Part shown: one piece after another, positions 24,969-37,010 of the stretch
How the letters are laid out: each line of letters opens with the position of its first letter
How positions within the stretch are numbered: the stretch's first letter is position 1
DNA from: Macrophomina tecta
Taxonomy: Eukaryota > Ascomycota > Dothideomycetes > Botryosphaeriales > Botryosphaeriaceae
DNA length: 64,000 nucleotides
Direction: 5' to 3'
NCBI GenBank assembly: GCA_024180945.1
Contig: JAKSGN010000041.1
Coordinates: 1,736,001-1,800,000, forward strand
Notes under the pieces: model-generated
What the model was told of the DNA's origin: nothing
What the model saw: the letters and a program-made list of their open reading frames with translations, nothing else
Databases searched by the model: none
Position numbers and translations under genes: made by a program

Positions 24969-26002
24969 CGTTCTGATCCGAATGCACAATTATGCGAGAT
25001 AGGCTTTCTCAGAAAAGTATGCGGGTAGATGAAAGCTTGATAAACTGGGGGTGGGGGCGGGATCGGGTCGATGAGGAAAGTATGATGGCGAACTTTCAAT
25101 CGGCCGCTCTATTTAAGGCTTCCTCTATGCAGCACTGACCGGCGTTAACGTCCCACAACATCCACGCATATGTCCGATGGCTTCCACTCACCTACCCGCA
25201 ATTTAGCGCCATGAAACAGCAGTTGAGGCAGGGCGAGTCGTGTGCCTGGTGTTTGTTTGTGGCACTGGATACCCTTAAGTCCGCCAATCTCCGCCGGCAG
25301 TGGCGGCATGGCACAGCAGGTCCAGGTCCACGACTCGGCTGGGTTCGGCTGCTCTCGGTCTCACGCCCCTCGCTGTTCCTTAACTCCATCCTTCCCATGG
25401 GCAGGCTCAGTTACCCCGTCGATTGTGCGTAGTTCTGTGCTACTGTCCGCGGAGGTCGATCGCGGGTACACGTGCCCCCTTGTATGACGTCCTCAAAGCA
25501 GCAGCAACTACCTCCTCCGCCCGGCGTCGGGCGATCTTGGACCGACAACGCCTACCCTCCATGGATACGTTTCGTTGACGAACACGTTGTTCCGCATGTG
25601 CTGCCGCCAGCAAAGAGATGCGGATGCGCTCCCAGTTACCGCAAGGGTTTCCCAACATCTCGAATCGGGGCATGCCGCCTGCGTGGGCTGATTTGAGCAG
25701 CTGTGTAAGCAGTGCGTTCACTTGAGCCGATATAGGAGGCGACTGCAGTTTGCAGGAGGCGTGAATGACTCTCAACGATCACTCATTGCAATCGCATGAC
25801 GGCGCAGTGTCAGCAGCTTGAGTAGCAGTGCCCTCATTTGTCATTTCGCCTTTCCATGCAGCAGATATGCGTGCAGTCTCTACATTGGAATTCCGCTGCC
25901 TGGTTCTTGGATTCAGTACGTACATTCATCAACTATCAACGCTGATCTAACAACAGACACAAAAGCAGTGCACTCAATCTCCCACTCAAAATGGCCTATC
26001 TT
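24969..26002. other. Intergenic, no gene recognised
   Basis: Upstream region of the pyridoxal reductase (minus) and 3' flank of the FAD monooxygenase. A TTAAATA-like sequence (minus strand, about 25108-25116) could serve the reductase. No coding resemblance is seen. Confidence 0.5.
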
Positions 26003-27204
26003 CTATACATCTACCTCCTCGCACTCGTCAAATGGCGGATGATTAAAGAATCTAACGCCGCCTTGCCTCGAGCTCTCAATAGCCTCCGCTGCATACTCCC
26101 TCATCATCTGCTCGTACTTCCCCACCGTCTCCGCTGAGACTTGCCCGTCGCTTTCCACCAGGACCTTGGCCAGGTTCGCCGCATCACGGAATGCGGTCAC
26201 TGCTCCAACACCACCACTCGGGGACATTACATGTGCAGCATCACCCAGCAGCGTTACGGGCTCCCTCAAGGCATCCCAGGTCGCCATGTCTGGACGCATG
26301 CTCAAAACGCGCATCGCCGCCGTCTGGTCCGGCTCCGCTAATTCGAACAGCGAGCGCAGCCGCAAATGCCACTTCGCCGTCACCCTCAACACCAATTCCC
26401 CCGCCTGCTCACTCGTCATCCTTACCAACTCATCATCCTCCACGCCCAAAGCCTCCTTCCGCGCGATGAGCACCCAATACACATAATCCTCCGGCAGTCC
26501 CCCAACCTCGCCCCTCTGCGGAAACCGAATCGGCTCATACAGGCACGTCACGGGCGCACCTTCCCCGCGACTCTGGTCCTCCACCACCCTCATCACATCC
26601 AGCAGCCCCTCGCCCATGCGCCCACGCAGCTTTCCCGTCAGAGGCGTCTTCCCATACAAGACCCGCCCACGCGTATCAACCGGTCGCAGCACCCCGCCCA
26701 GATACTGGCGCCTCACGCGCGACCGCGCGCCATCCGCGCCCACGAGCAGGCAGCTGCGCACGCTCGTCATCCCGTCCGCGAAGCGCGCCGTCACGGAGGG
26801 GCAGCTCTGTCCCCCCCTGTGGGATGGCGCCGCCCGTCCCCGCCGCCGCAGGGGTTCTTCTCCTCCTCCGCCGTCTGCGCGACAAGCGCTCCCACCGTCG
26901 GCGGGCCGCGGCCGCCGCCGAGCTGGACGTGCGCGCACGTGTCGGCGAAGCGTTGGAAGAGGGCCAGCGGCAGCGTGGATTCGAGCGCGTCAATTCCCGC
27001 GCCGGAGATGCGGATGCGGTAGCCCTGCGGCCGGGTCGAGGGCGCGGCGTCGCGCTCGTAGATTCGGAAGGGGATGTTGGCGCGGCGGAGGCCTTGGGCG
27101 AGGAGGAGACCGCCGAGGCCGCTGCCGATGATGATGATGGGGAGGGATGAGGACGATGAGGGAGTTCTGGTGGGGTTGGAGGCCATGGGGTTTAATGTTG
27201 GCAT
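26003..27204 (-). pseudogene. FAD-dependent monooxygenase, frame-broken
   Basis: Flavoprotein aromatic-ring hydroxylase family (PHBH-like). The 5' part (27204 to about 26818) encodes the FAD-binding start IIIIGSGLGGLLLAQGLRR and the ERD after the second strand. The 3' part, in another frame, encodes LLVGADGARSRVRR (DG motif), LLGDAAHVMSPSGG (GD motif that contacts FAD and ribityl chain) and a normal C-terminal helix region. The change of frame falls at a run of seven C (26811-26817 on the plus strand); one extra base there would join the frames, so a homopolymer sequencing error is possible. In addition, the segment between the Rossmann strand and the DG motif is shorter than usual, and the conserved Arg-bearing helix is not recognisable. 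That favours real decay. I saw no splice pair that repairs both. Together the parts would give about 398 residues. Confidence 0.7.
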
Positions 27205-28817
27205 TGGCTGGTGTTGTTGGAGGTGGGGTTCTTTTGTGGCGTTTCAGGTCGTGGAAGAGATAAAGGGGAAGAATTCTTTGAAGGAGAAGCTTGATATGCT
27301 AAGCTTTGGTGATGTGGGAAGCTCGATGTTGGTATTGGAATTGCTATGCAGTGCGCACCCACGCTTTTATGTCCTCCTTTCTACATTGCAAGGCGTCCGT
27401 AAGCATCCGACTTGACTGATCCGTCTTACCCTCCGTCGGTATGCCGTCTGCCGTGTCTGGAGGTCAGTGAGCGGTGCCAGCAAGGTGAAAAGCGACGCCG
27501 CAAGAGTTGGTCGGGGTGCAAAGGATCCGGAATGATTCTGGCGTGGACGGATTAGGGGGTGTGCTCTACGCCGCGCCGTCCGTTAGTGCTCTCCCTCGGG
27601 CCCGAAGAATCCGTCTCGGCGCCCGCATCCCGAGCCAAGCGACACCAGGTTGAGACTTGATGAACGAGCAGCTTAAGTGAGCGCGCAGATGGAAACCGAA
27701 GGGTTGCGTAATGCTCCTATCGTAAATCTTGGAATGTGAGTGAAAAAAAAAAAAAAAAAAAAAAGAGAAGGTAGTCAGTTACAATAGGACCCCAGGGGGT
27801 ATGGAAGTCGACAGCGGCGAAGGACATACGATGAATTTAAGAAACGTCAGCAGTGACCGAAACTCCACCCAAATATGATGTGCAAAAAGAGGACAAAAAA
27901 GACAAAAACAAAACAGTCCAGCCGGATATCGAACCACAGACCCAGGCCTGCTCTGCCGGAGCTTTTGTGATTACCTAAACTATAGAGCGTCACATCATGT
28001 TCCGTTATAGTCACATCAAAATGTAACGCCATGGAAGGTGGGACTTGCATTTTGAGCTTGTAAGAATCAATAAAGCCAGGTTCCCTCCACTCTGGTTCAG
28101 AATGATCTGCTGTCCTCATAATCAATCACATCTTCCTCGATTAATAAAAATGAGCGGCGTATCCTGTTAAAGAATGAAGCCTTGTGATAAGAAGATTTAT
28201 AACCCTCGCGGAGTCAAACCGATCGTGCTGGCGAAACACGAATGCCAATGAATTACCATAGACAGTGTCAAAGCTAAAGCGACAAACCCGGTCTGGCAAC
28301 AGAAGTTGTCCGAATAATGGTACGGAGTTCTACTCAAACAAAACTCGCTTCTTACGAAGCCCGAGGTGCTTGCCAATTAGGAAGCCGCTTGCATGCTTAA
28401 TCCCCCTCGTGCCAGAGCATAATGTGAATACTTCATTGCAAGGATTTTCCCTTCCCTTCTGACGCACATGCTACACCTACATGGACAAAAAATAGACACC
28501 CTCAAAACGTCAATCCCCTCACAAGTCACCATCTTGACCCCGAAGACTTCCAACGCCCAAAAGGATACCATCACGCCCGCGCAGCGCCCGCTCCCGAAGG
28601 AAAAAGAGACTAACGTACAAGACATGCAAAGGCTGGAAAAGCAATGCAGATACGCAAAGCACATTACAAACATCCCGCGCAAAAGCAGAAGACTAAACAG
28701 ATATAATGAAGTGATCGTAGCAATAGAGCAGAGAATAACAGATAATGAAGAAACGACAGCCAAGAAAATAGTCGCGTGAAACATCATCTCTTCCTGCCGT
28801 CCAACCATGCAACCAGT
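27205..28817. other. Intergenic, with a possible tRNA-like relic
   Basis: No protein gene is recognised. There is a 22-base A tract at 27743-27764 and a tRNA-like segment on the minus strand (listed separately). The base composition becomes more AT-rich near 28.1-28.8 kb, in the 3' flank of the LIM gene. Confidence 0.5.
27911..27987 (-). other. Degenerate tRNA-like segment with Pol III-type terminator
   Basis: Read on the minus strand, a TAGTTTAGG A-box-like sequence is followed by AATCAC, as in Val/Glu-type D arms. A GTTCGAT B-box core follows about 50 bases later, and runs of T (TTTT, TTTTT, TTTTTT) come soon after. The anticodon arm (GCTC...GAGC around a short loop) and the T stem pair poorly and the acceptor ends do not pair. 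It is therefore not a functional tRNA as read; it could be a relic or the head of a short retroposon, or chance. Confidence 0.25.
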
Positions 28818-31652
28818 TCAAGCCTTCAACCTCCTCTCCTCACATTTGACGCAGACAGGATTCTTCTCCTCACCGCGTAGGAAGTAGCGACCGTCAACGA
28901 ACTCACCCGAGCATTCCTACAATAGTCGTCAGTCTAACAGGTTCCCATTTTCCTTCGAACAAGCGCCCGGCTGGCTTGGATAGACTCACCGTGCAGACGA
29001 AGCAGTTAGGGTGCCACTCGAACCCAAGGGCCTTCAGCACCGTCTCGGTGACAGGTTTGCGGCACTTCTTGCACTTGGTCGAATAACGGTTCGTATGACA
29101 GTTGACGCACCAAGCGTAGCCGTCCTTCTCAACAAACGGCGTAGAAGAGTCAAAGGGCTGTAAGCAAAGTCAGCAAAACTACACCAAGAGAGGTTCTAAT
29201 AGGAACTCACATCACCACACTCAGCACAGAAGAAATGGCCAACATGCCACTCTGAACCACAAGCCACAATAACCTCGCCCTCAATCGGTGTCTTGCAGCT
29301 CTTGCAGCGCGGACTGAAGAATTCATGGTAGTCCAGATGACAGTAGAATCGCAATCCTTCATCTCCATCATCATCCTCCGTAGCACCGTCAATGATCTCT
29401 ACGTCCTCACCATTCCTGCGACGATGGATACGGCTGACGCGTTCCTCGCGCTTTCCCTGGGGTTCGGGGTAGAAGGCCACGCATTCAAGTGCCTCGCCGC
29501 AGTGATAGCAACGGAAACATTCTGGGTGGAATCGTGCGCCCGCGGCGCTGACGATGCGGCCAGCGATTGGCAGGGCACAGGCTTCACACAGGGCAGATGA
29601 TTTTACACCACCAGAAGGAGTCCAATGGCCTTGTGGCAGGGAATTTGGGACAGTATTGGCCTTGCGAGGGAAGGGGCGACCCTTAGAAACTGACTTGGGA
29701 TCCGGGAGTGGCCGTGCAGGATCCGAGGTGGGGGGGTTGATCGTGGGAAGCGGTCGTGTAGAGCTACTGGGTGCTGAAGACACACTGATACTCGGAGCAT
29801 CTGGGACGTTAATAGTAGGGACAGATGGGCCATCACCAACTGAGATTGTTGGGATTGGCGGTTTTGCGGAGCTCTGAGGCCTTGCACGAGGAGGCTCATC
29901 TGGAACGCTGATCACTGGGATTGGAGGTTGTGCCGGATTTTGCCTTTTCTTCCCAAAAGGCTCATCGGGCATGTTGATATCTGGGACAACTGGCACACTT
30001 GAGGTCTTGGGGGGGCTTGGGGGATAAGACTTGGGGTGAGTGCTGGGCTCAGATGTCTTAACTTCGGGAGAGAACTTTGACTGCTCTTCCTTGAGTTCGA
30101 TTTCCTTTGGCTTGTAATCCTTCTGAAAGCTGACAATTGGGCGTCCTGGACTGTCACTGACCATACTCGGAGTAGGCAGCTTTGCACTCCGATCCTTGAG
30201 CCTCATGCTTGTAGCCGCGCGAATATCATCAGCCCTAATTTCCTTACCATCCTTCATCTTGACAGGCGATTGCACGGGGGAATCAGCGGCAGGAGAGTCC
30301 GGTTGCGTTGGCGTCACCGGCGCATTCTCGTTAGACGTGTAGGCCGGGTTGCGCGACTGAGAAGGCGGATTCCTATGAATCTCGAACCTATCAAAGCGGC
30401 CCTTGATAGTGCTAGCCTGCGGATCGGTGCTGGAACGGGTCAAATTGTCGCGGCCGAATTGAATTCGCGAAAAGGGGTTCCTGCGGGTGTGGATTGGCAG
30501 TTTCGAGGGCGAAGTCGGCGTAGGCTTCTGCTCAGCGGGCTGAGTGGGCGTAGTTTCCTCGGGCTCTTCATAAATTTTGTCGTTGGGGTTCTGGAAGAGG
30601 CTTCCACTGGGTTTTCTCTTAGAACCGCTGCTACGGCGCCGGGAGTGGGGGATATCGAACGCGACATGACTCTTGGTAGGAGACTGCATAGGTGACTCCA
30701 TCTTGGAGGATGTTTGGACGTTCACTTCCTTCTTGGACTTGGGCTGGCTGTCCTTGTCGGCGATGGCGAAGTCGTGCACTTTCACAGAGGAAGTGCTGGA
30801 GCCACGGCTACTGAGCCCGCTGTTGCGACCGCTCGCGCTGGACTGTGGCGAGGGGGCGTCATAGCTCTGAGCTCGGGCATGGCTCCCCTTCTTCAGGTGG
30901 GCCGTGTACTCATATGGGGCATCCGGGTTCCGAAAAGCGGCATTGGGGTTCTGATGTTTCCAAACCAGCTCGGCGGCCTCATCCTGTGCAGCCTTGAATA
31001 TTTTGTGCTCATCAACGGCGTCCATGTCCTCCAGTGCCTTCCTTAGCGAAGCAGCCTCCTGGCGTTCCATCCACCGATACCCGCTTTCCCGATACGAGCG
31101 GCGGTGCTCGTCGCTTGTCGAACGTGTAGAGTTCCTGGAGCTTGCGCGCTCGATTGTAGCCGGGTCCTGATGGTGGGAATTCCGGGAGGATGAGCGAGAA
31201 AAAGGATCCCTCACCAGAGGCCGACCCAAGCTCGAGGACGCGCGAGGAGCCAGCCTCTCGCGCAGAGAGCCCTTGCTGCCCGAGAGTGGTGAGAACATGT
31301 CGCGATGGGACAGAGCGCTGGTCGATCTGGGCGGTTGGCTCTTGGGGGGTGTCAAGGTGGGCGGATCCTGGGGCTCAGGAGTCGATGTGCCGTAGGCTCT
31401 GGAGGAGCGGATGGAGCCCAGGGCGGAGGGCGGCAGCGGTCGCGAGCCATTTGGCCGGGCGGGGCGGTTGTTGCGGATATTATTAAGGAAGTTGCCTGGT
31501 CACGCACGGGTGGGTTGGTACGGGGCTGGTAATGGAGGCTGGGCGTGTCTTTGGTGGAACAAAGGAGTGTACTGACCGACCTGCTCGTTGTTCATGTAGG
31601 TGGGCCCGGGGATGTTGCTGCCCTTGTCTTTGCTGCGCGAGCGCGACAGCAT
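28818..31652 (-). CDS. Paxillin-like protein with three C-terminal LIM domains
   Basis: Cytoskeletal adaptor of the fungal paxillin type (Pxl1/PaxB-like), expected at sites of polarised growth or septation by family. Four exons: 31652-31577, 31495-29211, 29157-28990 and 28916-28818. The introns of 81, 53 and 73 bp restore a single frame of 875 residues. The start MLSRSRSKDKG is preferred; in-frame Mets further upstream would add Pro-rich leader-like sequence. The first 600 residues are Ser/Pro-rich and disordered, including an FRNPDAPYEY-type segment and repeated PPIPxISVPD-like motifs. LIM 1 starts at ALCEACALPIAGRIV, with an acidic insertion before its second finger. LIM 2 starts at CKSCKTPIEGEVI and LIM 3 at CKKCRKPVTETVL, ending in CVKCEERRLKA. 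The exon junctions fall inside LIM 2 and LIM 3. It is divergent from the MFS gene. Confidence 0.87.
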
Positions 31653-32308
31653 GCTGGGCGGGCTTGGCTGGAATGCAGCGGGTGACGGAGCGACGGGCAG
31701 TGGTCGGCAGGCGGTGGTGCGAGGGTGAGTTGGAGGAGGCCGGGAGTGCACTTCCCAGAAGTTGTGGCGGCAAGGCCGGGCGAGGATAGGGATTGGAGCG
31801 GTCAAGCGAGCGAATAGAGGGATACGTGGAGTTGGGGTGGAGCGGAGACGCGGATTGCTGGCGATGGGCAGGTGCCAAGGCGGCGGGTTAGCTGGAGCTG
31901 GTGTTGTCCTGGGGTCGTCGCAGCAACGGCGCGCCCCGATCAGCTCGCCCGTCGTGCCGTCGCGCCGCCTGCCATCCGCTGCACCTCTTCCGACAAGCTT
32001 AAACTGGCCCAGCCAGTCTTCAGCCGCCTTGCGTCATCCATACCGCCATCGACGTCCCGCCGTCCGCCCACCGCTCGCCCCGTGGTGGCATGTCGATGAT
32101 GCCCTTCTTGGACTGTGGGGAGCGCGGGAGGATCAATGGACGATCCCCGCGCGCCTCCAACTGCCCGTCGCCGGCGCTTTCGGTAGAAAGCTGGCCAGCC
32201 GCCGCAGCTCTTATTCCCGAGCCTACGACGACGCCCGTTGACTAAAAGACCGCTCCTCCGCCGTCGTCGCCAACATGGAGTCATCGCGCCTGTCCTCCCT
32301 CGTCCGGC
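31653..32308. promoter_or_regulatory. Divergent promoter of LIM protein and MFS transporter genes
   Basis: A 656 bp GC-rich spacer between two divergent start codons. No coding resemblance and no confident TATA element were seen. Confidence 0.45.
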
Positions 32309-33825
32309 ATGGCTTCCATCTGCTCTGGAAAAGTCTCGCGGACCCGCGATCCTTCTCCTGCCACTGTTTCGGAGAAGAATGAAGAGCCAGACAAGAATCT
32401 GGACGAGCCTGCCCGGAATTTGGACCTCGACCAGCCCTCGGCTCCCGCGCCCGACGTTCCGCCAAACGGCGGCTATGGATGGGTGTGCTGCGCCGCCGCC
32501 TTCTGGATCAACGCCCATACTTGGGGCTTAAACAGCGTGAGCTTGCCCAAATATCACTCGTCTCTTTCTCATTCTCACTGTCCCTCCAGAGCTATGGCGT
32601 CTTCTTGGCCCATTACCTGTCCAACAATGTCTTCCCAGGCGCAACCCGTCTCGATTTCGCCTTTGTTGGCGGCCTATCCATCTCGCAAGCCCTCTTTGTC
32701 TCCCCGCTCGCTACCATAACCACGCGCCGTTTCGGAACTCGTGTAACCCTCCTCGTTGGCGTCTTTTGCGAGACCCTCTCCCTGATCGGCGCATCCTTTG
32801 CAAAAGAAATATGGCAGCTCTTCCTGAGCCAGGGCGTGTGTTTCGGATGGGGCATGGGCTTCCTCTTTGTTGGCTCCGTCGGCGTGGTCCCACAATGGTT
32901 TACTACCCGCCGTAGTTTCGCCAACGGTATTGCCGCTTCAGGCTCTGGCCTCGGTGGTCTGATGTACAGTCTTGCCACCAATGCCATGATCCAGCGCATC
33001 GGCCTGGGCTGGGCTTTCCGCATTCTGGGCATCTGCGCATTCACCGTCAACACTGTCTGCGCGCTTCTCATCAAGGATCGCAACAAGAAGATTGGATCCT
33101 CCCAGCTGGCCTTCGACTACCGCCTCTTCCGTCGCACTGAGTTTCTGCTACTCCTGGGTTTTGGCTTCCTCAGCATGCTGGGCTACATTGTGCTGCTGTT
33201 CTCGCTACCAAATTACGCACAGAGCGGCATCGGGCTGTCGGCGCATCAAGGCTCCGTTATCGGTGCCGTGCTCAACCTCGGCCAGGCGCTGGGTCGCCCG
33301 CCAATCGGCTACTTCAGTGACAATATTGGTCGGATGAACATGGCGGGCATCATGACTTTCCTTGCTGGTCTCTTTTCGCTTGTCATCTGGATCTTTGCGA
33401 AGAGTTATGGTGTCATGCTTTTCTTTGCACTGATCGTCGGCATGGTCGCTGGTACCTATTGGGCCGTCGTCGCGCCGGTTACAACGGAGGCTATCGGGAT
33501 TGCCGACCTGCCTTCCGCTCTGTCGATTACTTGGATTATACTTGTTCTACCGACGACTTTCTCCGAAGCTATTGCGCTTCAGATCACGGCGAGCAACAAC
33601 GGCAATTACCTTGGTGCCCAAATCTTCACGGGATTTATGTATATCGGGGCCGCGGGCTTTATGTGGTTGCTGAGGGCATGGAAGATTGGAGAAATGGAGC
33701 GCTTGGCCGCCGAAAAGAATGAGTCTGAAGCAAGTGCTGACCCGATGGCGGAGCAGCCCAATAAGGCGACGAGTGTGACGAAGAGCAACTTCGTGAAGAG
33801 GATGGCGAAGTTGAAGAGAGTGTAG
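32309..33825 (+). CDS. Monocarboxylate-transporter-like MFS permease
   Basis: Integral plasma-membrane transporter of the MFS monocarboxylate porter family; the substrate cannot be told from sequence. Two exons: 32309-32536 and 32590-33825, across a 53 bp intron (GTGAGC donor, CCTCCAG acceptor), give 487 residues. A hydrophilic acidic N-terminal tail ends at PPNGGYGWVCCAAAFWIN, the characteristic first membrane segment of fungal MCT homologues (DGGYGW motif family). About twelve hydrophobic segments follow, including YGVFLAHYL, the long glycine-rich WGMGFLFVGSVGVVPQWF segment, and RRSFANGIAASGSGLGGL. The second half starts around EFLLLLGFGFLS and contains GRPPIGYFSDNIGR. The C-terminal tail is polar. 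The start at 32309 is the first Met of the exon that carries the tail. Confidence 0.88.
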
Positions 33826-34669
33826 ATGCAAAAAATGATCTGTGCTAGTTCGTATATAATCTGTAAAGAAAGAATTAATCAGATTTCGCCGTACAGGGAT
33901 GCTGCCATGGGTCGGTCATGCAAAATCTGGATGACTGGGCGCAAAAGCGTGTCCCCAAAATGAGAGCCAAATGACAAATGGATACCAGACTGATGTCCAA
34001 TGTCCATATCGATGGCTCATTCGACCATCACTGTTTGTGAAGAGCTACACAATGGCGGGTTCAAGACCAGTGATATCTACATCAGATGACGTCTGCGGCG
34101 AGGGTGGTGTGGACCACATATCCTCCTTTTCAAGGCTCTTAGCATCCCATCCTCGGCAGGTAGGCAAGTGGTCTTGTGCACATGCAGCGTCGCTGCTCTG
34201 ATTTGGGGAAACGTTCAATGGCATTTTTCCGTAAGTTTTAAAGGATAGGGACAAAGCCAACCTCAAGAGAATGCAGCAACCATTCATCAGTCCTCTTGTC
34301 CATGCGCTTGATAATTGACAGGACGCTAAGCACTTCAACAATTGCAAGAACACGACAATTCCCGGTGACTCTGTCAAGCAGCAAGAAGCGGGAGAACCCC
34401 TTCCTCTTACGGGCCTCGACCCTGCCCTTCACGTTCGCCTACGAGTATACGACATAGGATATTTTGGCCTAACTGATATGCCAATCACCTTAACTAAGAA
34501 TCCTTCCTAATTTTGATCTAAGTCATAAAGAGCAGTGGAGGGGACCTAGAGGGGAGAGCCAAGAGTTCGAAATTTGTTGGAGGCGCATCCGGTCTCCAAC
34601 AGAAGGTAAAGACTCCAATGTGTCTAATTGTCCTCCCACTGGAATGGGGATATTCCTTTCCTTCCTTTC
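33826..34669. other. Intergenic, no gene recognised
   Basis: 3' flank of the MFS gene grading into the transposon-rich segment; AT content rises from about 34.4 kb. No coding resemblance was seen. Confidence 0.5.
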
Positions 34670-34674
34670 CTTCC
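34670..34674. repeat. Target-site duplication CTTCC, left copy
   Basis: CTTCC immediately precedes the left LTR and recurs immediately after the right LTR (36072-36076). Confidence 0.75.
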
Positions 34675-36071
34675 TGTTGAACTTGGTGGAAAAATTGATG
34701 AGATTCTCGGTGATAGACAGGAATAAGAAGGGGTGCCCTCTTATATCCGTGCCACTAACGCTAGCTATACTACTAAGACACTTGTGAAGCTAACTAGTAT
34801 AGTTATAACGCTCGTGAAACCGCTATTCCAATATACCCCTTCACGAGTTGGCCTAAAAGGGTAACTCGTGACACTTGGTATAGTGTTGATGTTGGTACAA
34901 GAAGGTAAAGTAAATAAGTAGACGCCTGGCTAGTGCTAGCTACGCTCGGTACAAAGAAAATGTTAATAAATGCCGTGCTGGCTGGTCTAGTGGTTGATTG
35001 GTTGGTTGGTTTAGTGCTTGATCAGGGCACCTCCCGGTCCGGGTTTACTTAGTGGTGGTGAGTACTCTAGACGGCTATCTCCCGGCCGTTCGGTATGTTA
35101 GATGGTATGGCTATGTAACCCGGCTACTCGGTACTTAGTTAGTTGGTTGGAAGAAGCTAAAAGCTAATATCCTCCTTATCGTTAATAACGAGGCTGGTTT
35201 ATTATACGTCCTGGTGTTAAATTACTTTCTTAAGTGCTCTCTCGATAAGCTGCCTGGTCTTCGGATTTACTAATACCTTTACGCACTTAGTTATTATTTG
35301 GTTATTTGGCTTCTACCCCTCAGGTCTTACTGCCTTATTTAGGTACGAATAGTCTGCCTAGTAGTGGACCTCATCGTATAGGCACCGAGGTGGTGCCTTA
35401 CGGCCTCGAAGAGTAGCTGTAAAGGCTGCGTGCGTTGTTTACTAGTTTCGGGTTCGGTAGTAGCGACGGTAGTTCTTAACCATCTAATAGAGGCTTAGTA
35501 TAATAGAGTCCTTCGTTTCGTACTTAACTATCTAAGTCGTTGTCTAGTGGATGTTTATTTTCTTAACTACTTAATGTATCTCTTATAGTTGGCGTTATAG
35601 ATAGATATTTAGAGGTTAAACGTATTCGTTGCTTAGGCCGTAGCCGTATCTGGAGGCTCTAGAAGCTCCGGCTCTAAATAACCGTCTAGTTTGGCTAGAA
35701 GGTCTGGATTGATAAGCTCCTAAATCTGATACTGCTGTGCACGAGACTTGATTAGATAAAGCTATATCTCCCACTAGCTAGGCTCTAAGAGAGTAATAGT
35801 GGTGTTGCTAGTGCGGTTAGTAACGGCCATAGTAATTGGTAGAACGCTTAAGATAGCTAGAATAGATGACATAAGAATAATTTAGCAGCCCTAGCGGCTC
35901 CGGGCTTATAACTGTTGAACTTGGTGGAAAAATTGATGAGATTCTCGGTAATAGATAGGAATAAGAAGGGGTGCCCTCTTATATCTATACTACTAACGCT
36001 AGCTATACTACTAAGACACTTGTAAAGCTAACTAGTATAGTTATAACGCTCGTGAAACCGCTATTTTAACA
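34675..36071 (-). mobile_element. Non-autonomous gag-only LTR retroelement, copy 1
   Basis: A 1,397 bp element with 159 bp direct terminal repeats (34675-34833 and 35913-36071) that begin TG and end CA or its TA-mutated form, flanked by the 5 bp duplication CTTCC. Read on the minus strand it has the order LTR, primer-binding site, gag-like frame, hairpin, polypurine tract, LTR. The primer-binding site at 35902-35912 (GTTATAAGCCC, one transition from GTTATGAGCCC) matches the initiator tRNA-Met anticodon arm, as in Copia elements primed by a tRNA half. The gag-like frame starts near 35830 and has the W-x-W...IKSRAQQ...W-ELI-P pattern of Copia gag; many TAG/TAA codons stand where Gln or Trp is expected. 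There is no protease, integrase or reverse transcriptase. Differences between its LTRs, and from copy 2, are C-to-T or G-to-A, as expected from RIP. Confidence 0.85.
34842..34870 (-). other. Hairpin beside the polypurine tract (copy 1)
   Basis: CACGAGTT at 34842-34849 and AACTCGTG at 34863-34870 form an 8 bp perfect stem with a 13-base loop. It lies directly inside the LTR, next to the GTGAAGGGG purine tract on the minus strand. The same structure is kept in copy 2 (50946-50974) with one mutated base pair. Confidence 0.6.
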
Positions 36072-36076
36072 CTTCC
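36072..36076. repeat. Target-site duplication CTTCC, right copy
   Basis: Matches the five bases before the left LTR at 34670-34674. Confidence 0.75.
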
Positions 36077-37010
36077 TTTCCTTTTCTTTTCTTTTATTTT
36101 TTTTTTTTGCCTCTTCTACCAGTCGTGACACCTATAGTGGAAGATATCGCGTTGTATCTCTTTGACTTTTCCTGCCACGATCATTCTTGAGCAGCAGTGA
36201 GTCTTGCAGTGTCAATCAGCTTGAGGTCAAACAAGAATGACAACAGGACCTATGAACGCCAAAGTGGCTCAAACCCTAGAAAGATGTCGGCAACGTGAAT
36301 TAATAATGGCAATATTGTGTAGTTGCCGTTGCCATATAGCGTTAATCTTTGGTAATTGTAATAAGTTGTAGATATGAGGTTGCGAATGCCCTCAAGTCTA
36401 TGAAGCGAGGCTCACTGTTTCTCGGAAGTTCTAGGACCCATTTTGGCTGCAAACGGCCAATGGTGAGGGATATGATCGGTTGTTGCTACATCTGTATTTT
36501 CACCGAGCCAGGCTCTGCTTTAACTTGGATGTTCGCTGGAATCGAGTGCCAGGATAACCAAATGACTAACGCAGTGAGGTTGGCAGCATTCTCTCATCCG
36601 GTTAAACCCTTCGAAAAATTGCTTACGGCGTGCATCATAGCGAACACAAGCTTATGTATCTATGGAGAGTTTCATCGAAATCACGCTACAATGAGGGTAT
36701 TAGCCCGTATTTGTATGACGCAACGCGGGGAATTAGGAGCGAACTGACCGAAAAGCGCAGTAAACGGTCCTCGCCCAAGCCCGAAAAGGCGGGGGAAGAG
36801 GGGCACCGGCGATTCGGTCACTCATCTCCTGAACATCTTTTCTTCATTCGACTCTTCAGGCTAAATATGCTGATTCTTTGCCGGCCGGCTTCCTTCCGAT
36901 CCCACGGTGTTTCCGAGATCTCGGAACGACCGCATTTTTAAAAGTGCTGGTATGCTACTGCAGGCTTCCTTTGCATCAGCCATCAATTGTGAACGAAACC
37001 GCGGTCGAAG
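36077..37010. promoter_or_regulatory. Upstream region of the GH43 gene
   Basis: No coding sequence is recognised. Close to the GH43 start there is a GGCTAAA motif at 36859-36865 (146 bp before the ATG), matching the XlnR/Xyr1 xylanase-regulator consensus, and a TTTTTAAAAG stretch about 75 bp before the ATG. Confidence 0.45.
36859..36865 (+). promoter_or_regulatory. Candidate XlnR/Xyr1 binding site
   Basis: GGCTAAA lies 146 bp upstream of the GH43 start, the known target motif of the xylanolytic activator XlnR. A 7-base motif occurs often by chance; its position and the gene type make it plausible. Confidence 0.35.
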
